A DNA stretch of 64,000 nt from Argentina anserina (taxonomy: Eukaryota > Streptophyta > Magnoliopsida > Rosales > Rosaceae): assembly GCF_933775445.1 (NCBI RefSeq), contig NC_065873.1, positions 18,662,001-18,726,000 on the forward strand, given 5' to 3'. Below, piece by piece: positions 42,883-55,647 of this stretch; within the stretch, counting starts at the first letter, position 1, and each line of letters opens with the position of its first letter. The notes beneath the pieces were generated by a model. That model did no database searches. It saw only the letters and a program-made list of their open reading frames with translations, and had not been told where the DNA came from. Position numbers and translations under genes: made by a program.

Positions 42883-45734
42883 TTATGAGCGAGAACCTGC
42901 TCCATTATCGGTCATGAGAAAGTGAATTTGTCGTCGCAAGAACAGAATCTGCAATGGGGACATGGCACATATCATTACATAAGAATGTGTCTTCATAGCG
43001 TACAAAAGTGTGTCTTAAATTTTGTATTTCATAGAACTCCATAACCATATAACTGCTTGCTATAGTAGTGTGATGGGGTGGGCAGATTCAAGTATTTGGT
43101 TCTAACCTGATTAAACAAAAGAGTGATAGAGAAAGAGAGAGAGAATTTACCTCCCCTTGAAGCAAAGCAGGTAGACAATCAGTTGATACAAGACCATTAA
43201 TTTCGGACAGGAGTGTTGCTTCTTTAATACCTGACCATGTGAGTGGAGGTAGCGCCAACAGAAGTACAGTGAGAACATCACCTGTAGATGGATGCATCCC
43301 TATGCAGCTGCCTCTATCGAAAGAACACAAGCTACTAGGATCTGTTTTACAAGATGGAACCAGCAAATCAACTCCTTGCTCATTGCCATCAGTTGTTACA
43401 ATTCCTGACACCACCGTTACAGGATAATCACCATTGGACTTCAAGAGTTTAACATCAGTTGGTGTACAGCATGTTCCATTTGATGAACAAATATTCCCAC
43501 CCAAAATTTCTGCTCCTTGGTAGTGGACCTCAGCACCAATCGCAGGCAACATATCTTTAGCACCTGGTGGTGTGGTTTCTTTACAAGGTGAACTTTCAGA
43601 AGCCAACCATCTAGTTACATGTCTGTAGAGTTCTGTCTCTGTTACTTGTTTCAATACCTCTTCCTGAAATCACAAATTAGAGAAATTTAATAACACATAT
43701 CCCCATCATTTTTTTTCTTTTCTCATCATAAGTAATGAATTAAACGCATGGAGACAGGAAGTATGAGAAAACCACAGTGAACCTTAATGGCTAGTCTTCC
43801 TTTCTCCTCGTTGCTTAAGATCAAATGCCCATTCTCTTGTCTCCGGACCTCAGCCACCCATTTGACAAACTCTCTCAAGTCGGCAGGTGGTGATTTGAAT
43901 ACAACAGAGATTACTTCCTGCACATCTTTTATTTCATCCAACTTCATAAGTAGAGGCACATCTTCTATTAAGTACTTTGCAACATTGTTCCAGCCTTCAT
44001 GTCTGCAACTCTGGGGGGATAATAGTTGCAATTCATATCTTATTTTTATATGGTGGAAACGTAATAGTAGAACGAATTGTGATATTATTGACTACCCCAC
44101 TTTACATGTCTGTAGGGGAAAAAAGCCTGCCGACTTTTCTACAAGATCAATGGATATACTTCTACTATGCATATAGACTAACAAAGAAATCTGGGTTTTA
44201 ATGATAAACAGTTCAGTGTCAATTATTCCAATCGTTTGGTCCATGTTCAATCACAAGAATAGATAAGTAATTAGAAAACATCAGAATGCAGGAATTCATG
44301 AAACAATAATAGTTATTCACATGATTCAACAGTAATCCTGAAGAATTCAAAAAGTAGCTCAGGAATGAAGTAACTTAAGACACACCAGCCAGTCAGAGGC
44401 ATACCACAGTGTATAGGATAGATGGTGGTCTGTTCAGCCTTGAAATAACCATGAACCTACAAACAAACAAACAAACAAAAAAACCTTCAAAATTAAAGGT
44501 TTGCAGCTGAAGCATTAACAATCTAAACGAAAGAGTCCACAACTAAAATTTCTAAAGAGAACTGAAACTTATATACTTAGTTTAATGCTTTAACTATTAA
44601 AAAAAATAAATAGATTGAATTCAATCTATTTACCCATTATCCTGGGCGGATAGCGGGAATCGAACCCGCATCTTCTCCTTGGCAAGGAGAAATTTTACCA
44701 TTCGACCATATCCGCATTACATTATATATAATTATATATATATATATATTTATATAATTTCGATAATTCTTATTTCAAAATAGGCTACAACACAATGAGT
44801 CATAACTAGAATCAAAGGAAGACATATACCCCCGACGGTGTCCAGTAGCTCCATCAACAGTATCCATCGCCTCCCAAAGAAGTGAAAGAGGAACCCAATG
44901 GGGAGGATACTTGAACCTCGCAACATCCAAAATGAGAACCATATCTTTTGCAGCATGATATCCCCCAATCGGCGAAAAATGACCGCTTCCAGTCTGCAAA
45001 ACCACTCACCCTCGATCAATCCCTATCACGACCACATTCACACATTGCAAAAAACAATAAAACAAGGAAACCATGATCACATCAAAACAACCTGCTTAAA
45101 GACACCTCTGTGGTACGAAGCGATGACATGGCAATCCTCAGAAGAAGTAGACGAAATCACACGCTTGCGAAAATCATCCAGCGAGCTCTCGTGCGTGCGG
45201 AAAGCTTCCACCTCAGCTCCATTGCAATGCGCCAGGCACGCCACTTTCCCAAATGTAATGCCTTGCGCTTGGATCTTGGACAGAGGCTCACAGCAATCGA
45301 GCATCGAGTCGTCAAACCACCTCCACGGCCCTACACAAATACCATGCATCCCTAAATATTTCAGATCGGAAAACTACACACAGACTAGAATTACTGAATT
45401 GAAATCACCACACCTTTCCATTTCCTTCCGGGGTCGATAGCGAGCGCGTTGAGGACCACGGCGAGAGTGGCCAGGCTGCAGTAGGCCGGCTCGGATTGGG
45501 TCTGGTAGTAGGAGATGAGCTTGAAGAAGCCTTCCATGGTTCCATTTCCCAAAGCTTCACCAAACAGTTTCTGCAGTATTTGATTGATCTCTAGTCAGAA
45601 AAAACAAATTAAATGATTTATACAGGGGTTGAGGGGGAAGGGTATTTCAGGAATTTCACCTTGCCTTCCGGGGAAGCGAACTCGATCGCGGGCGGGGAGG
45701 GGAGTTCTCTCCGGTAAAGACCGGCCACTGCCAT
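42883..45734 (-). CDS. PCS: Phytochelatin synthase (tandem copy 1), 8 exons
   Basis: Exons in transcript order are 45660-45734, 45414-45570, 45092-45330, 44830-44993, 44405-44456, 43783-44010, 43151-43663 and 42883-42948, giving 497 residues. The enzyme (glutathione gamma-glutamylcysteinyltransferase, cytosolic) makes phytochelatins from glutathione when activated by Cd, Zn or other metals. The catalytic triad falls at the same positions as in Arabidopsis PCS1: Cys56 (SEPAYC), His162 (TGSGHFSP) and Asp180 (LILDVARF). The residue after Cys56 is Ser where copy 2 and most plant enzymes have Gly. The C-terminal sensor domain keeps scattered cysteines ([16 protein letters not shown]) but fewer adjacent pairs than copy 2. 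The last exon ends early ([18 protein letters not shown]), lacking the KRCQEN tail of copy 2. A plastid-type tRNA-Gly lies in intron 4. Same exon phases as copy 2. Confidence 0.92.
44645..44715 (-). tRNA. trnG-GCC: Plastid-type tRNA-Gly(GCC) inside a phytochelatin synthase intron
   Basis: The minus strand folds as a 71-nt tRNA: acceptor arms GCGGATA and TATCCGC with discriminator C, anticodon loop CTTGCCAAG with anticodon GCC, and T-arm GGGTTCGATTCCC. This is the sequence type of chloroplast trnG-GCC, not of nuclear tRNA-Gly. No CCA is encoded. The AT-rich flanks may be part of the same plastid-derived insertion. It lies within intron 4 (44457-44829) on the same strand as the host gene. It is most likely a nuclear copy of plastid DNA and not a working nuclear tRNA gene, although acceptor and anticodon stems are intact. 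Confidence 0.88.
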
Positions 45735-46230
45735 TTTTTGGTGGTTTTGGGGGTCAAACGAGAGTGAGGAAGTCCTGAGAATTTAACTTTATTTGTTCTT
45801 CTTTTTCGCCTCTCTTTTTTATTTGTGGCGGGTATGTTTAGTGCTCATTGGGGCCCACAAGCCTTTTGAATTCAAATAGCAAGCGGCGGACCACCGCCTG
45901 ATCACGGCGGAGCATATTGTGTTTCTAATCAATTCAAACGACATGTCGTTGGAGGCGTTGGTTTGATATGAAAGATGGAACTGTTTGGTGGTCAAAGTCA
46001 AACCGATGGTTTGAGCTGGATTTAGTTACTGAAGATGGGAATTTTATTACAGAAAATGCGGATGACATGAAGAGTTTTACAGCTTTATCTCATGCTCAAT
46101 GCGTAACCCGTTCGACGGAACTAATATGTCTCTGTTTGAATACTTGGATATGTCCGCCTGAGTCTCTGAGATGAGTTGATGTATCACTCTCCGTGAGCAG
46201 AGAAATATGGGGAGAAAGGGGGAACCAGTT

Positions 46231-49200
46231 CTAAGAGAGAGGCTCGCCGAGGTCCTCTTCGAGTCTATTTTCTTGGCATCTCTTGAGAAGGTGGAGCTGA
46301 CGCCGCAAGTGCAAAACCTGCCAATGCCGGTAAGGTAATGTTATGTAAATTACGTCTTTGTCACAATAACGGCAGAATTTGTACTCCAACAATCAAAGCT
46401 AAGCGACTGTGACAGTTTCATGATAAGCAGTTTCTTTCAAGTACAATAACAGTCAAAATTGCAGGATGCTTAGGTTTCTGCAGTATTGAAGTATTTTGAA
46501 AAAAAAAATTCAATTGTAATGTTGATTATCTGAGCAATGCACTGAAATTAGTAGTACTACGTGAAAAGTAACAGTGACGGTATAAGTTGCAAAATAATGG
46601 TAAATATATTAGGGTTTGATATGTACCTCTTCTTGAAGCAAAGTAGGTAGACTTGCAGTGCAAACAAGGCTGTAAATTTCTTTCAAAAGCTTCACATCTT
46701 TAATCCCAGACCATGTCTTTTGAGGCAAAGCTAGTAGAAGTGCTGTTAGAACATCATTACTAGCTGGGTGAAGCCCAATGTGATTTATTGAGCCAGCACA
46801 ACAACAACTCAAATTCATTTGGGATGAAGGAACTAGCATGTCCACCCTCTCCTCACTTCGACCATTAACCACCGTACCACACACCACCGTGACTGGCCGG
46901 TCACCCTTAGCCTTCAAGCATTTCACACATGTTTCTTGACAGCAGTATACCAATGGGGAGGCAGAGTTACCCGAAAAGATCTGTGCGCCTTGGCAGCAAA
47001 CACTAGCAGCAATGTCTGGCAAGTCTTCTTCACGACCAGAAGTTAAGTTTCTGCAGCATGAATTTTTTGACGATAATAATAATTCTGACACATGTTTAAA
47101 GAGAGCAGTCTTCTGCACCTGTCTCAAGACCTCCTCCTGCATATAAAGTTTAGCATTCAAATTTTTAGGCACAGTTAACTGGAAGATGGTTTTGCAGTTC
47201 ATACAGGTAACATGACGGGAAAAAAAAATTGAAGTTCAAAAGACCCGCACACCTTGACAGCAAGCCTAGCTCTTTCCTCCGTGCTTAAGGTCTGACCCAC
47301 ATCTTCTCGCCTCCGAACTTCCGCAACCCACTTGATGAAATCCTCAAAATTGGAAGGGAGTGACGTGAAAACAACAGACAAAACTTCCTGAATGTCTTTC
47401 ACATTCTCTAACTTTAAGATAAGAGGAACATCATCCATCAAGTATTTTGCAACACCAACCCAACTCTCATGCTTACAGCTCTGCAAGAAGTCCAATAAAA
47501 AAATAAGGACTTAACCAAGCATCTAACATCAAAGAAATCCAAGATTTTTGACATTCAGATAAATGAATCAGTAAGAACATATATACACTGAACCTAAGAT
47601 AACGAGCATTCCAACAACAATTCCACAAAAGTACAGAAGACATCTGTCGATGTCTGGAAAATCCAAAATAAGAAATGGAGGCGCTCAAGTAAATTTTTTC
47701 CTAAGCTGTTAACTTTGGGAAATTATCTCCCAGAAATGGAACAACCTTCAGAATTGTTGAAAACACTAATACTCTGGAGAGCAGGAAAATACTTTAGTTA
47801 ATAATATTTAACTTTCTTCAAAGAAACCAGTAGCAAATCTAGATAAAAAAAAATCTCCGAAAAATATGACGTGTAGAAGCCATTCTCGTATGTAGTAAAA
47901 TCACTGCGAAGATGCAGAGGAAGGGAAAGACAAATGATCAACTAGAAAACAAGACGACACTCTATGTGGTATGGTTAAGTTTAATTTTTACAGTCATTAA
48001 ATCGGCAAATTCAATCATACCAAGGTATAAAGCTGTCCTGGCTCCCTGTGAGGCCTGGATATAAGCATAAACCTGGCATGAAACAAAGCTTAAGTCAGAC
48101 TGTAATTTGACATTCTATACAGCAGATAAGTTAGCAGACAGAGGAGAAGTTGAGATACTAATGTTTAAACATTGTAGTTTTTTAGCTTGATATACATTGT
48201 TGACCAATGAATTTCCAGGGGACTGGTAGTATCAACATTAGAAAAATTTGACAGACAATCACAAATGAATGCTAGCCCAACTTGTGAGTTGTGACCCTTA
48301 CTGGTTCAAAAGAACGATTGTCTTTTCTGGGTTATTGGTCATCATTTCGAGCTTCAGCAATATAAAGTCCATTTCATAAGGGAAACAGATAAGAGACAGA
48401 AATATTTTAAGACTAGCAAACCTAAATATCACAGTTATGAAATAATATTCACTATTCTACAAGCTTACCCTCTACGCTGTCCAGTAGATTCATCAACATT
48501 ACTCATGGCATCCCAAAGGATATTGAGGGGGACCCAGTGAGGAGGATACTTAAAACGTGCAACATCCAAAATTAGAGCCATGTCCTTTTCAGCATGATAA
48601 CCACCAACAGGTGAAAAGTGACCGGTACCAGTCTGCAACAAAGAGATTTTAAAGTTATAGGATCAATCGATCAACTAGATATATGCATTTGTTCGATCCT
48701 GCAGGGTAATTCGCATCATGTAAGGCTGGTGAAATTCAACTGCATAAACAGCTAAAATTACTTGAGTAGCTATACAGCCAAAGGAATTGTAAATAGTAAT
48801 TAGTTTTAACCTGTTTGAGGACTGATCTATCATATGATGAGATCACGTGACAATCATCAGAACTGGAACATCTCATGACATATCTACGGAACTCATCAAC
48901 ATTGCTATGATTAGTTCGGAATGCTTCAACTTTTGCTCCAGCACAGTGGGCCAAGCTTACTAGCTTCCCAAATGAGATGCCTTTAGACCTGACTGTTTCC
49001 AAAGATTCACAGCAGTCTAACATGGACTCGTCAAACCATCTCCAGGGTCCTATGGAAAAAAGTGAAGCGTTCATAGTGCACCAACATGAAAGAATCCTAA
49101 TGCATACAAAGCCATGAGCCGGGAAGGTTTTACAGTCCGGTCATTTGCAAAGTAAAATGGAGTCAGAAATTAGAGACACCACATGGCCACCTATTACAAT

Positions 49201-50362
49201 GTGGAAGTGGCAAAATTCATTACACCATAAAGAACACCAATCTGTATTATTCCTTGGCTAACCAAAACCATAATCCTGAATGTCGAAGCCACACATTCTA
49301 TGAGTATGGTCAATAATTCCATCAGAAACAGGCCCCCAAATGGAATGTAGCAGGACATTGTTCACATATTGGAACCTTAAACTGACATCAGCAATGACAG
49401 CTTATGCCAAAATTACGTAGCCTAAGCTATGGCTAAGAGTATGGGTGATATAAACATAAGGGGGACGTGGCAACTTGTTCATGAATGTAAATTTCCAATC
49501 AATACAGGAAAAACAGAATGACATTTCAAACCTACTCAATTATAAAGATCAGGCCGTACCTTTCCATTTCCTTCCGGGATCAATGGAAAGAGCATTCAAG
49601 ACCATGGACAGGCTTGCCAATCCACAATAAGCAGGCTCTGATTGTGTCTGGAAATAAGAAATTAGCCTGTAGAAGTTCTCCATAGTTCCCTTCTGAATGG
49701 CTTCAAGAAAAAGTTTCTGCAATTTCCGAAACCATTAAACCAGGAATCAGGACAAGAGTAAGAAACAAGTGATTTCGAACAGTAACACACCACGAACAGA
49801 TAAACAATGACTGCAAAAAGAAGATAAAAAACCCAGATAAATATTTGTTCAAGCACTGAATGTCAGTCAATTAAATGCAACTTTTCAAACAAAAGAAAAG
49901 ACATTGCATGATTTCTTCTATGCTTAAAACTCATAAGGTAGCAAGAAACATCGCTACATGAGAACCATCCGAGACAGAGGTTAAGTAAAACACCACTTAT
50001 GTGGGTGGAAAACTCCTGAGATTAAAGCAGGTAGCAGGTTAAGTATGCAATCAGTTGAATAATATTGCACTCAAAACCATCAAGGCTTAGCTCAATATTC
50101 AACTCACCTCATCTCTAAACCTAACATTTACCCGCTGTAAATTACAAACTAATCAGATCTTTTCAGTTTCCAACTACACATTGATCAACTTCACAGCTTA
50201 AAACAATGGATCACAACAGATGTTTTTATTCGATAAATAAAAGAGAAAATGGAAATAGATGGAAGCTTTACTAACTAAAGGTGGTACCTTTCCCTCAAGG
50301 GAAGCAAATTCAACGGCAGGAGGAGAAGGAAGGACTCGTCTGTACAACCCAGCCATCGCCAT
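46231..50362 (-). CDS. PCS: Phytochelatin synthase (tandem copy 2), 8 exons
   Basis: Exons are 50288-50362, 49560-49716, 48811-49049, 48469-48632, 48021-48072, 47253-47480, 46627-47136 and 46231-46317, giving 503 residues. The first six exons match those of copy 1 in length and phase, showing tandem duplication. Catalytic residues Cys56 ([12 protein letters not shown]), His162 (TGTGHFSP) and Asp180 (LILDVARF) are intact. The C-terminal half is rich in adjacent cysteines ([29 protein letters not shown]), the metal-sensing feature of active plant enzymes, and the last exon codes the usual tail [17 protein letters not shown]. This copy looks the more canonical. It starts MAMAGLYRR; two other exon-1-like sequences lie upstream at 51176-51267 and 52024-52113 and could serve as alternative first exons. 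Confidence 0.93.
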
Positions 50363-51175
50363 GTTTTCCGATTACTTTTTCTTAAATTAAACAGAGAATG
50401 TTGAACTGAAAGTTGAAATTGAAGTGAGAATATTGAAATTCGAAGCGGGAATTAGTGGGATTGGGAGTAATGAAGGAATGGGTTTTAATGTGGGTGTGCT
50501 GGGGTTCTAGCTGGTCGCCGTCGGAAGGTCCACCCCGCCTTAATTTGCCATTTTTTAAAGTTCAGGGGGTTTTAACTGTTAAGTCTCCGTCGGGGGTGAA
50601 GTTGTCATTTCATTGGAAAGGAAACTTGACATGTTTACCGACCTTGACTTGACTTGACATTCCTTGTCTTGTAGTATCAAACCACCAAAGGTAATTTTTA
50701 TCATGTAAAAATTTAGTAAAATTTATTTGGAATACAAATCAAGGTAATGAATATCGATATTACTACCTAAAGTTTTAATGCAATTCAAATTTGTATGTGT
50801 TTCCATCAAGGTAAGAAGTACAGAGAAAGTTCCACAAAGCAAGTTTAACGAGCAACATATGGTATATATGAAAGTATATGTACCCATATGGTATAAACGA
50901 AATTGATTATTATACAAGGTTAAATGTCTAAGTTGATATTTCCCCATTCATCGGACCTGTTTGAGTTTCTGTTAGTACTATTCTAAAACACACTAGCATA
51001 CAAAGTACGTACATTTCGTTTTCGAAAAGTAATATCAATTATGATTAATTACCTTGAATTGTAATATCTAATGACACATGCATGTCGATTATGTGAACCT
51101 AAATATGTGCATTGCAATGTGTCGCAAGTCGTGATGACGGGCACATGAAGGAAAGGATTGTACGTTGTCACTGAC
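50363..51175. promoter_or_regulatory. Promoter region of phytochelatin synthase copy 2
   Basis: The DNA between the copy 2 start and the nearest exon-1 cassette is AT-rich with no coding frame of note. The right part belongs to a duplicated block (see 51176 and 52024). No metal-response motif is named here because none was convincing by eye. Confidence 0.4.
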
Positions 51176-51267
51176 CTTGCCCTCGGAAGAAGATTGCGGG
51201 AGGAGTAGGAAGGGATCGTTTGTAATGGAAGGAACTACCCATGATTGTAGTTCTCCTCTATTCCCAT
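51176..51267 (-). pseudogene. Phytochelatin synthase exon-1 cassette, broken
   Basis: Read from the ATG at 51267 the sequence aligns with the cassette at 52024-52113 and with exon 1 of both complete genes (YKRSLPTPPAI is shared) and ends at a donor (CAAG then GTCAGT). It has an in-frame TAG after NHG and lacks about 8 bases after the PPAI codons. A second ATG at the HYKRS part lies in frame with the SLPTPP codons. It cannot supply the normal N-terminus. Confidence 0.7.
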
Positions 51268-52023
51268 CGCCCTTAACTCTACTGAAATTCACTTTAAAAA
51301 AAAAACAAAAAAGGGTCTATATTACCCTAATGTAACCCCTTGTTTCACTAGAAGAAGATCCTCGAGATAGAAGGGAAGAAATGGATGAAGATGATCTGCT
51401 AAACGAATTGCATATATACTATTTCAAATCAAGGAACATAACACGGCAAGCCTCTAATTGCCATATTTTAAAACAGCTAATGAAGGAAAGAATTGAATAT
51501 TTAGTCCTAGATTCTTTTGACCTGCTTAATTATTATTATTTTTAAACAAAACTCCCAAAAGTAATATCCACGACACGATTCAGATTGCACATTTACCTTG
51601 TGCTACTCTAGCTATTCTCTCGATCAGGTCAGCTGATTGCACATTTAAGGTGTGCTTATAAATTAAACCTTAGCTTCGTCATCATTTCTTTGGCTTAACT
51701 AGGAAAATAGCTTTTAGTGCCTTCTCTTGATAATGTACCTATCGATATCTTACCCTACTTGATCGGAATCGAAGAGCTATCTATTCTTTCGACATTTTTC
51801 ACACTCAAGCTTTGGATTTTGTTTCATTACTGTAGCATGCAATTGGATAATACAGAAAGCTATTTCATACGGCTATCATAAGGGTGTGATGTACTGGTGT
51901 ATAATTATACGTATGTACATGTCGATATTTTGAACCTATATATGTATATGCATCACAAATGTGTCACAAACTTAAATCACTGGCACATAAAAATGAAGCA
52001 TATTATCGTCATCGATCACTAAC

Positions 52024-52113
52024 CTTTCCGTCGGAAGAAGAAAACTCGATTGCCGGAGGAGTAGGAAGAGACCGTTTGTAAAACCCATTGTGGTATTTCT
52101 CCTCTTTTCCCAT
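52024..52113 (-). other. Phytochelatin synthase exon-1 cassette, intact
   Basis: A 90-base open exon starts ATG GGA AAA GAG and codes 30 residues ending GFYKRSLPTPPAIEFSSSDGK's motif (FYKRSLPTPPAIEF and SDGK), followed by a donor GTTAGT. It matches exon 1 of the two complete genes and ends in the same phase (0, after the Lys codon), so it could splice to exon 2 of copy 2 at 49716. No further exons of a third gene follow it before copy 2. It is either an orphan remnant of a deleted third copy or an alternative first exon with a longer N-terminus. Confidence 0.65.
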
Positions 52114-52990
52114 CACCCTTAACTCTCTGCAGAATCCTTTCTTTCACTAGTAGAAGCTGCTCGAGATGGTAGGGAAGAAACAGATCAAGATAAAACAAAG
52201 TGATGGATGAAGAAGGTTTGGCTATACAATCTCATTTATAGTATTTCGGATCAAGGAATACAACACAATATATAAGCCTTAACTAGCCATATTTGATTTT
52301 TTCTTCTTTGAACAAAGAAGGAAAAATATTGATATAGACGTCCTAGCTTTTTCTGGTCTCTTTGTCTCCTAAATGAAAAGAAATTATATCCTGAAATTAT
52401 AGCGCTAAGATACGATTCTCCCTTATGATCATCGATCGAGCTTCCATATTTCCCCATATGAACCCTAGAAAATTGGGGAAATCAAAGACAGCATTTCGAT
52501 CAATTATGAACAACAATTGACAATCTCATTCAATTCAAGGCAGCAATTTTTAGTTTTTATTGAAACTTACCAATGTGAAGGGGTTTAGGGGTTTTCAAGG
52601 TTGACTACTATGCATGACTTTTGGATGAGAAAAGGAAACTATATCTAATTATCTATGTCGTCTCTGATTTGATACCATAGTTACGTAATTAAACTAAAAG
52701 GCAAGTCAATATTGAACGTTCGTAGTGGTTGACACTGAACAGTTACTTTGGGCTTATTAATTAGTAATCTGTTTTCTTAGTCCAGATTGCACACTTGGCT
52801 CCCGTCATGCTTCCGTTGTTCTTACCAGTAATGTCGAAGATATATCTTGTATTATATATATGCTCTTGAAATTGTTTCGAAAGCTAATGAGAACCTTTAA
52901 CAAAACACAAACCATTGAAACCAACATGTGAAAAACTGAATATATATATATATATATAATATATATCAGCGATCTTGTAAGTAAGGAGAC
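52114..52990. other. Intergenic, upstream of the exon-1 cassette
   Basis: Part of a duplicated promoter block (52130-52420 resembles 51330-51480: the string starting CTTTCACTAG and the one with ATCAAGGAA both recur). No coding sequence seen. Confidence 0.45.
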
Positions 52991-55369
52991 TGTAATACCT
53001 GAAATTTAGTATTTACTACTTAATACTCTAAGGTTATATTAACTTATAATATATTTACTTTTTCTTCTAATATTTCTTTTTAGAAACCAATAATGCTAAG
53101 GTTCATACTTTCAAAGATAGAGGAATTTCTTTTTGTAAGTATTATACCACAATTTGAGTACGTTAGCTCATATTTATTGCGTATACTCGATACTTTATAA
53201 TCAAATTTATGACTAATACTAATAGTATTATCTTTTATGCATTATATTAGTGTTAGATAGTGCAAATATATTGAAAATCTATGAAAATAATATACTAAAT
53301 TCCTTTATTTTTTAAAATAACATATATAAATGTGTTTGTTATATATACACATATATATAATTATTATGCCAATATGTTTTGAACCTAGTTGTTTTTATAT
53401 TTTACCCCATCACACTATTTGTTTTTTTTCTTTGTGAATAACCACCCTAACTAGCTAGGCTATCATTCATGTTAATTTTTGGTCTCTTAAGTCAAGAAGT
53501 GTAGTTGATAATTAAATTTGTGTGTTCCTTCTTGGCCTATTTATATTTGTGAGTTATCTTAAGCTTTATTCACACTTTAAAATCATAAATCATGCAAGTC
53601 CTAGAGTTCCCTTAGTTGATAGAAAACTCAACTAGCCAATGTTCCTCAAGCTAAAATTCTCTCTTAAACAAGTTCATTCTTTACTAAAGTAATTCAACTT
53701 TGGATCCACATCAAAATCTTCCTTTCACCCCTGAAACTTCAAGGTAAGTACATCTTACATCCTTGAATCTTTTGTCTTTTAAGATTTATCAAAGTGCATA
53801 GCTAAGGATAAAATAGAAAAGACCATGTTTTGGTAAGAGTTATATTTTCGTGTTTTATAACATCTGATTTGTCCAAAGTAACAATAGAATTAAATTTCTC
53901 ATGAAAAATGCTTTAATTTAGGCTTTTGCATCACTCAAAAATATTTAGATATAGAGAAGTTATGGCTAATCAAAGTTAGAGTTAATAAACACACTAAAAA
54001 TATCTTGTAGCACTCACGACTTTAAAAACTCACATCTCACTCATTTCTTAACTATTTTCCACAAACTTTGTATCAAATTAAATTTTAAGACATATACTTT
54101 TAATCTGGAAAGTTTCATAATAAATGATGAAATTTTTGTTACAAGTAGAATACGTAGATATCTAAGATGATAACTTGATGATCAGTTTCTGCACTGCTAC
54201 TGTGTTTGAACTTTTTGGACTCAATGACTTTGAACTGGATTGTATGACTTATTCTATTGGATTTCTTACGAAAAATCCTTGAACATAGACTCCTGACTTA
54301 CCTAATTTAGACGTTTAATGATTGAGTTATCGATACGGTTAACACTATTATTTGAAGGATAATTGCTACTTTGGACAAAAAATTTCCTTATTATGGGAGA
54401 AATGACTACTAACCCTTTGACTACTAACTAATATTGTTTAATTACTTTTAATTTAAAGTACATTTACTTTATTGCACATTTACTTTCAAGTTTATTAACT
54501 TGTTTATTTCATGCATACATTGAGTTATTGATAAGTATTTATATCTTGATGTAAGGTTATATACTTTATTAGTAAATTGTCTTAATTACTAAATTTTGGG
54601 ATACTCTATTGACGTTATTGAGTTAGAGGTGTGAAGCCGGTTATTAGTACTACCCCGTGCTTAGGTGAATTGCTGGTAAAATTGTTTTGTGCTTTGTGAG
54701 TTAGTCTTGGGCCATTGTTCCTATAGATAGTGGACTATTATACTCATAGGAGAATTGACCTTGAATATACATATTTTGGTTTTGATCTCGGTATGCTGAG
54801 GCTTATCCGTGTTTTGGGTAAACGTGAACCCTAACATGTGACTTTATGATTAATTACCAGTTTTCTTGAAAATTCACACAATTGATTGAATATATTGATG
54901 TTGATATGTATATCTATATGCATAAGTAAGAATTCATGTGACTAAATATACCTAATTCTTGGTATATTTTTACTTGGTTGTTTATATTTGAATTTATTAG
55001 CCAAATTATTATAAGAATGTATTATGTATTTACTGGGTTTGTGTTAATCATGATGCCACACAATCTTATTTTCAGGTAATGAGTAGATGCTTGGGGAATG
55101 AGATGAATCTACTAAATAAAATGATGGTTTTTCTTCAATTACTATTTAAAGACAATAAATGCGAGACTTATGTATCTTCGCTAAAATTCAGTATTTCTAA
55201 ATCCGATGTATTGTAAAAATAACTCTGATTTTGTTTCCTAATAAAAGTATTATTCAGACATATATTTCTGTCAGTTTTATTGAGGAAATTTTATTAATTT
55301 TAAGGTCACATCTCTAATTTTGGAACCATATTTTCATATAATAGTGGTCTCAGATTTAGAGGTGTGACA
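52991..55369. mobile_element. LTR-like repeat block (possible solo LTR), tentative
   Basis: The block begins TGTAATACCTGAAAT and ends GAGGTGTGACA. Its ends form a short imperfect inverted repeat (TGTAATACC versus TGTCACACC on the minus strand), the pattern of many plant gypsy-type LTRs. The inside is AT-rich without any gag or pol frame. I do not see a 5-bp target duplication, so the boundaries and class are uncertain. Confidence 0.35.
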
Positions 55370-55647
55370 TGGATGATGTTCGTATCTAATGGGCTTCTTC
55401 TAGATACGAAATTGACATTAAAAGACTATTCGATTATCGGACCTATACGAAATTGGCAAATTGCAAATACAAATCCTCCCACAAAGTTTATAATAGTTTG
55501 CAGTCTCTAACCACGTAACATAATCAAACGTGATCCCGTAACCAACAAAATTGATCGAAACAATAATTCAGAAAATCAGAAACTCCCAACTCCGCTCTTG
55601 GCACTGTTGAGGTTGTGTTGTCTTTTCAAAACCTCACATTGACCAGT

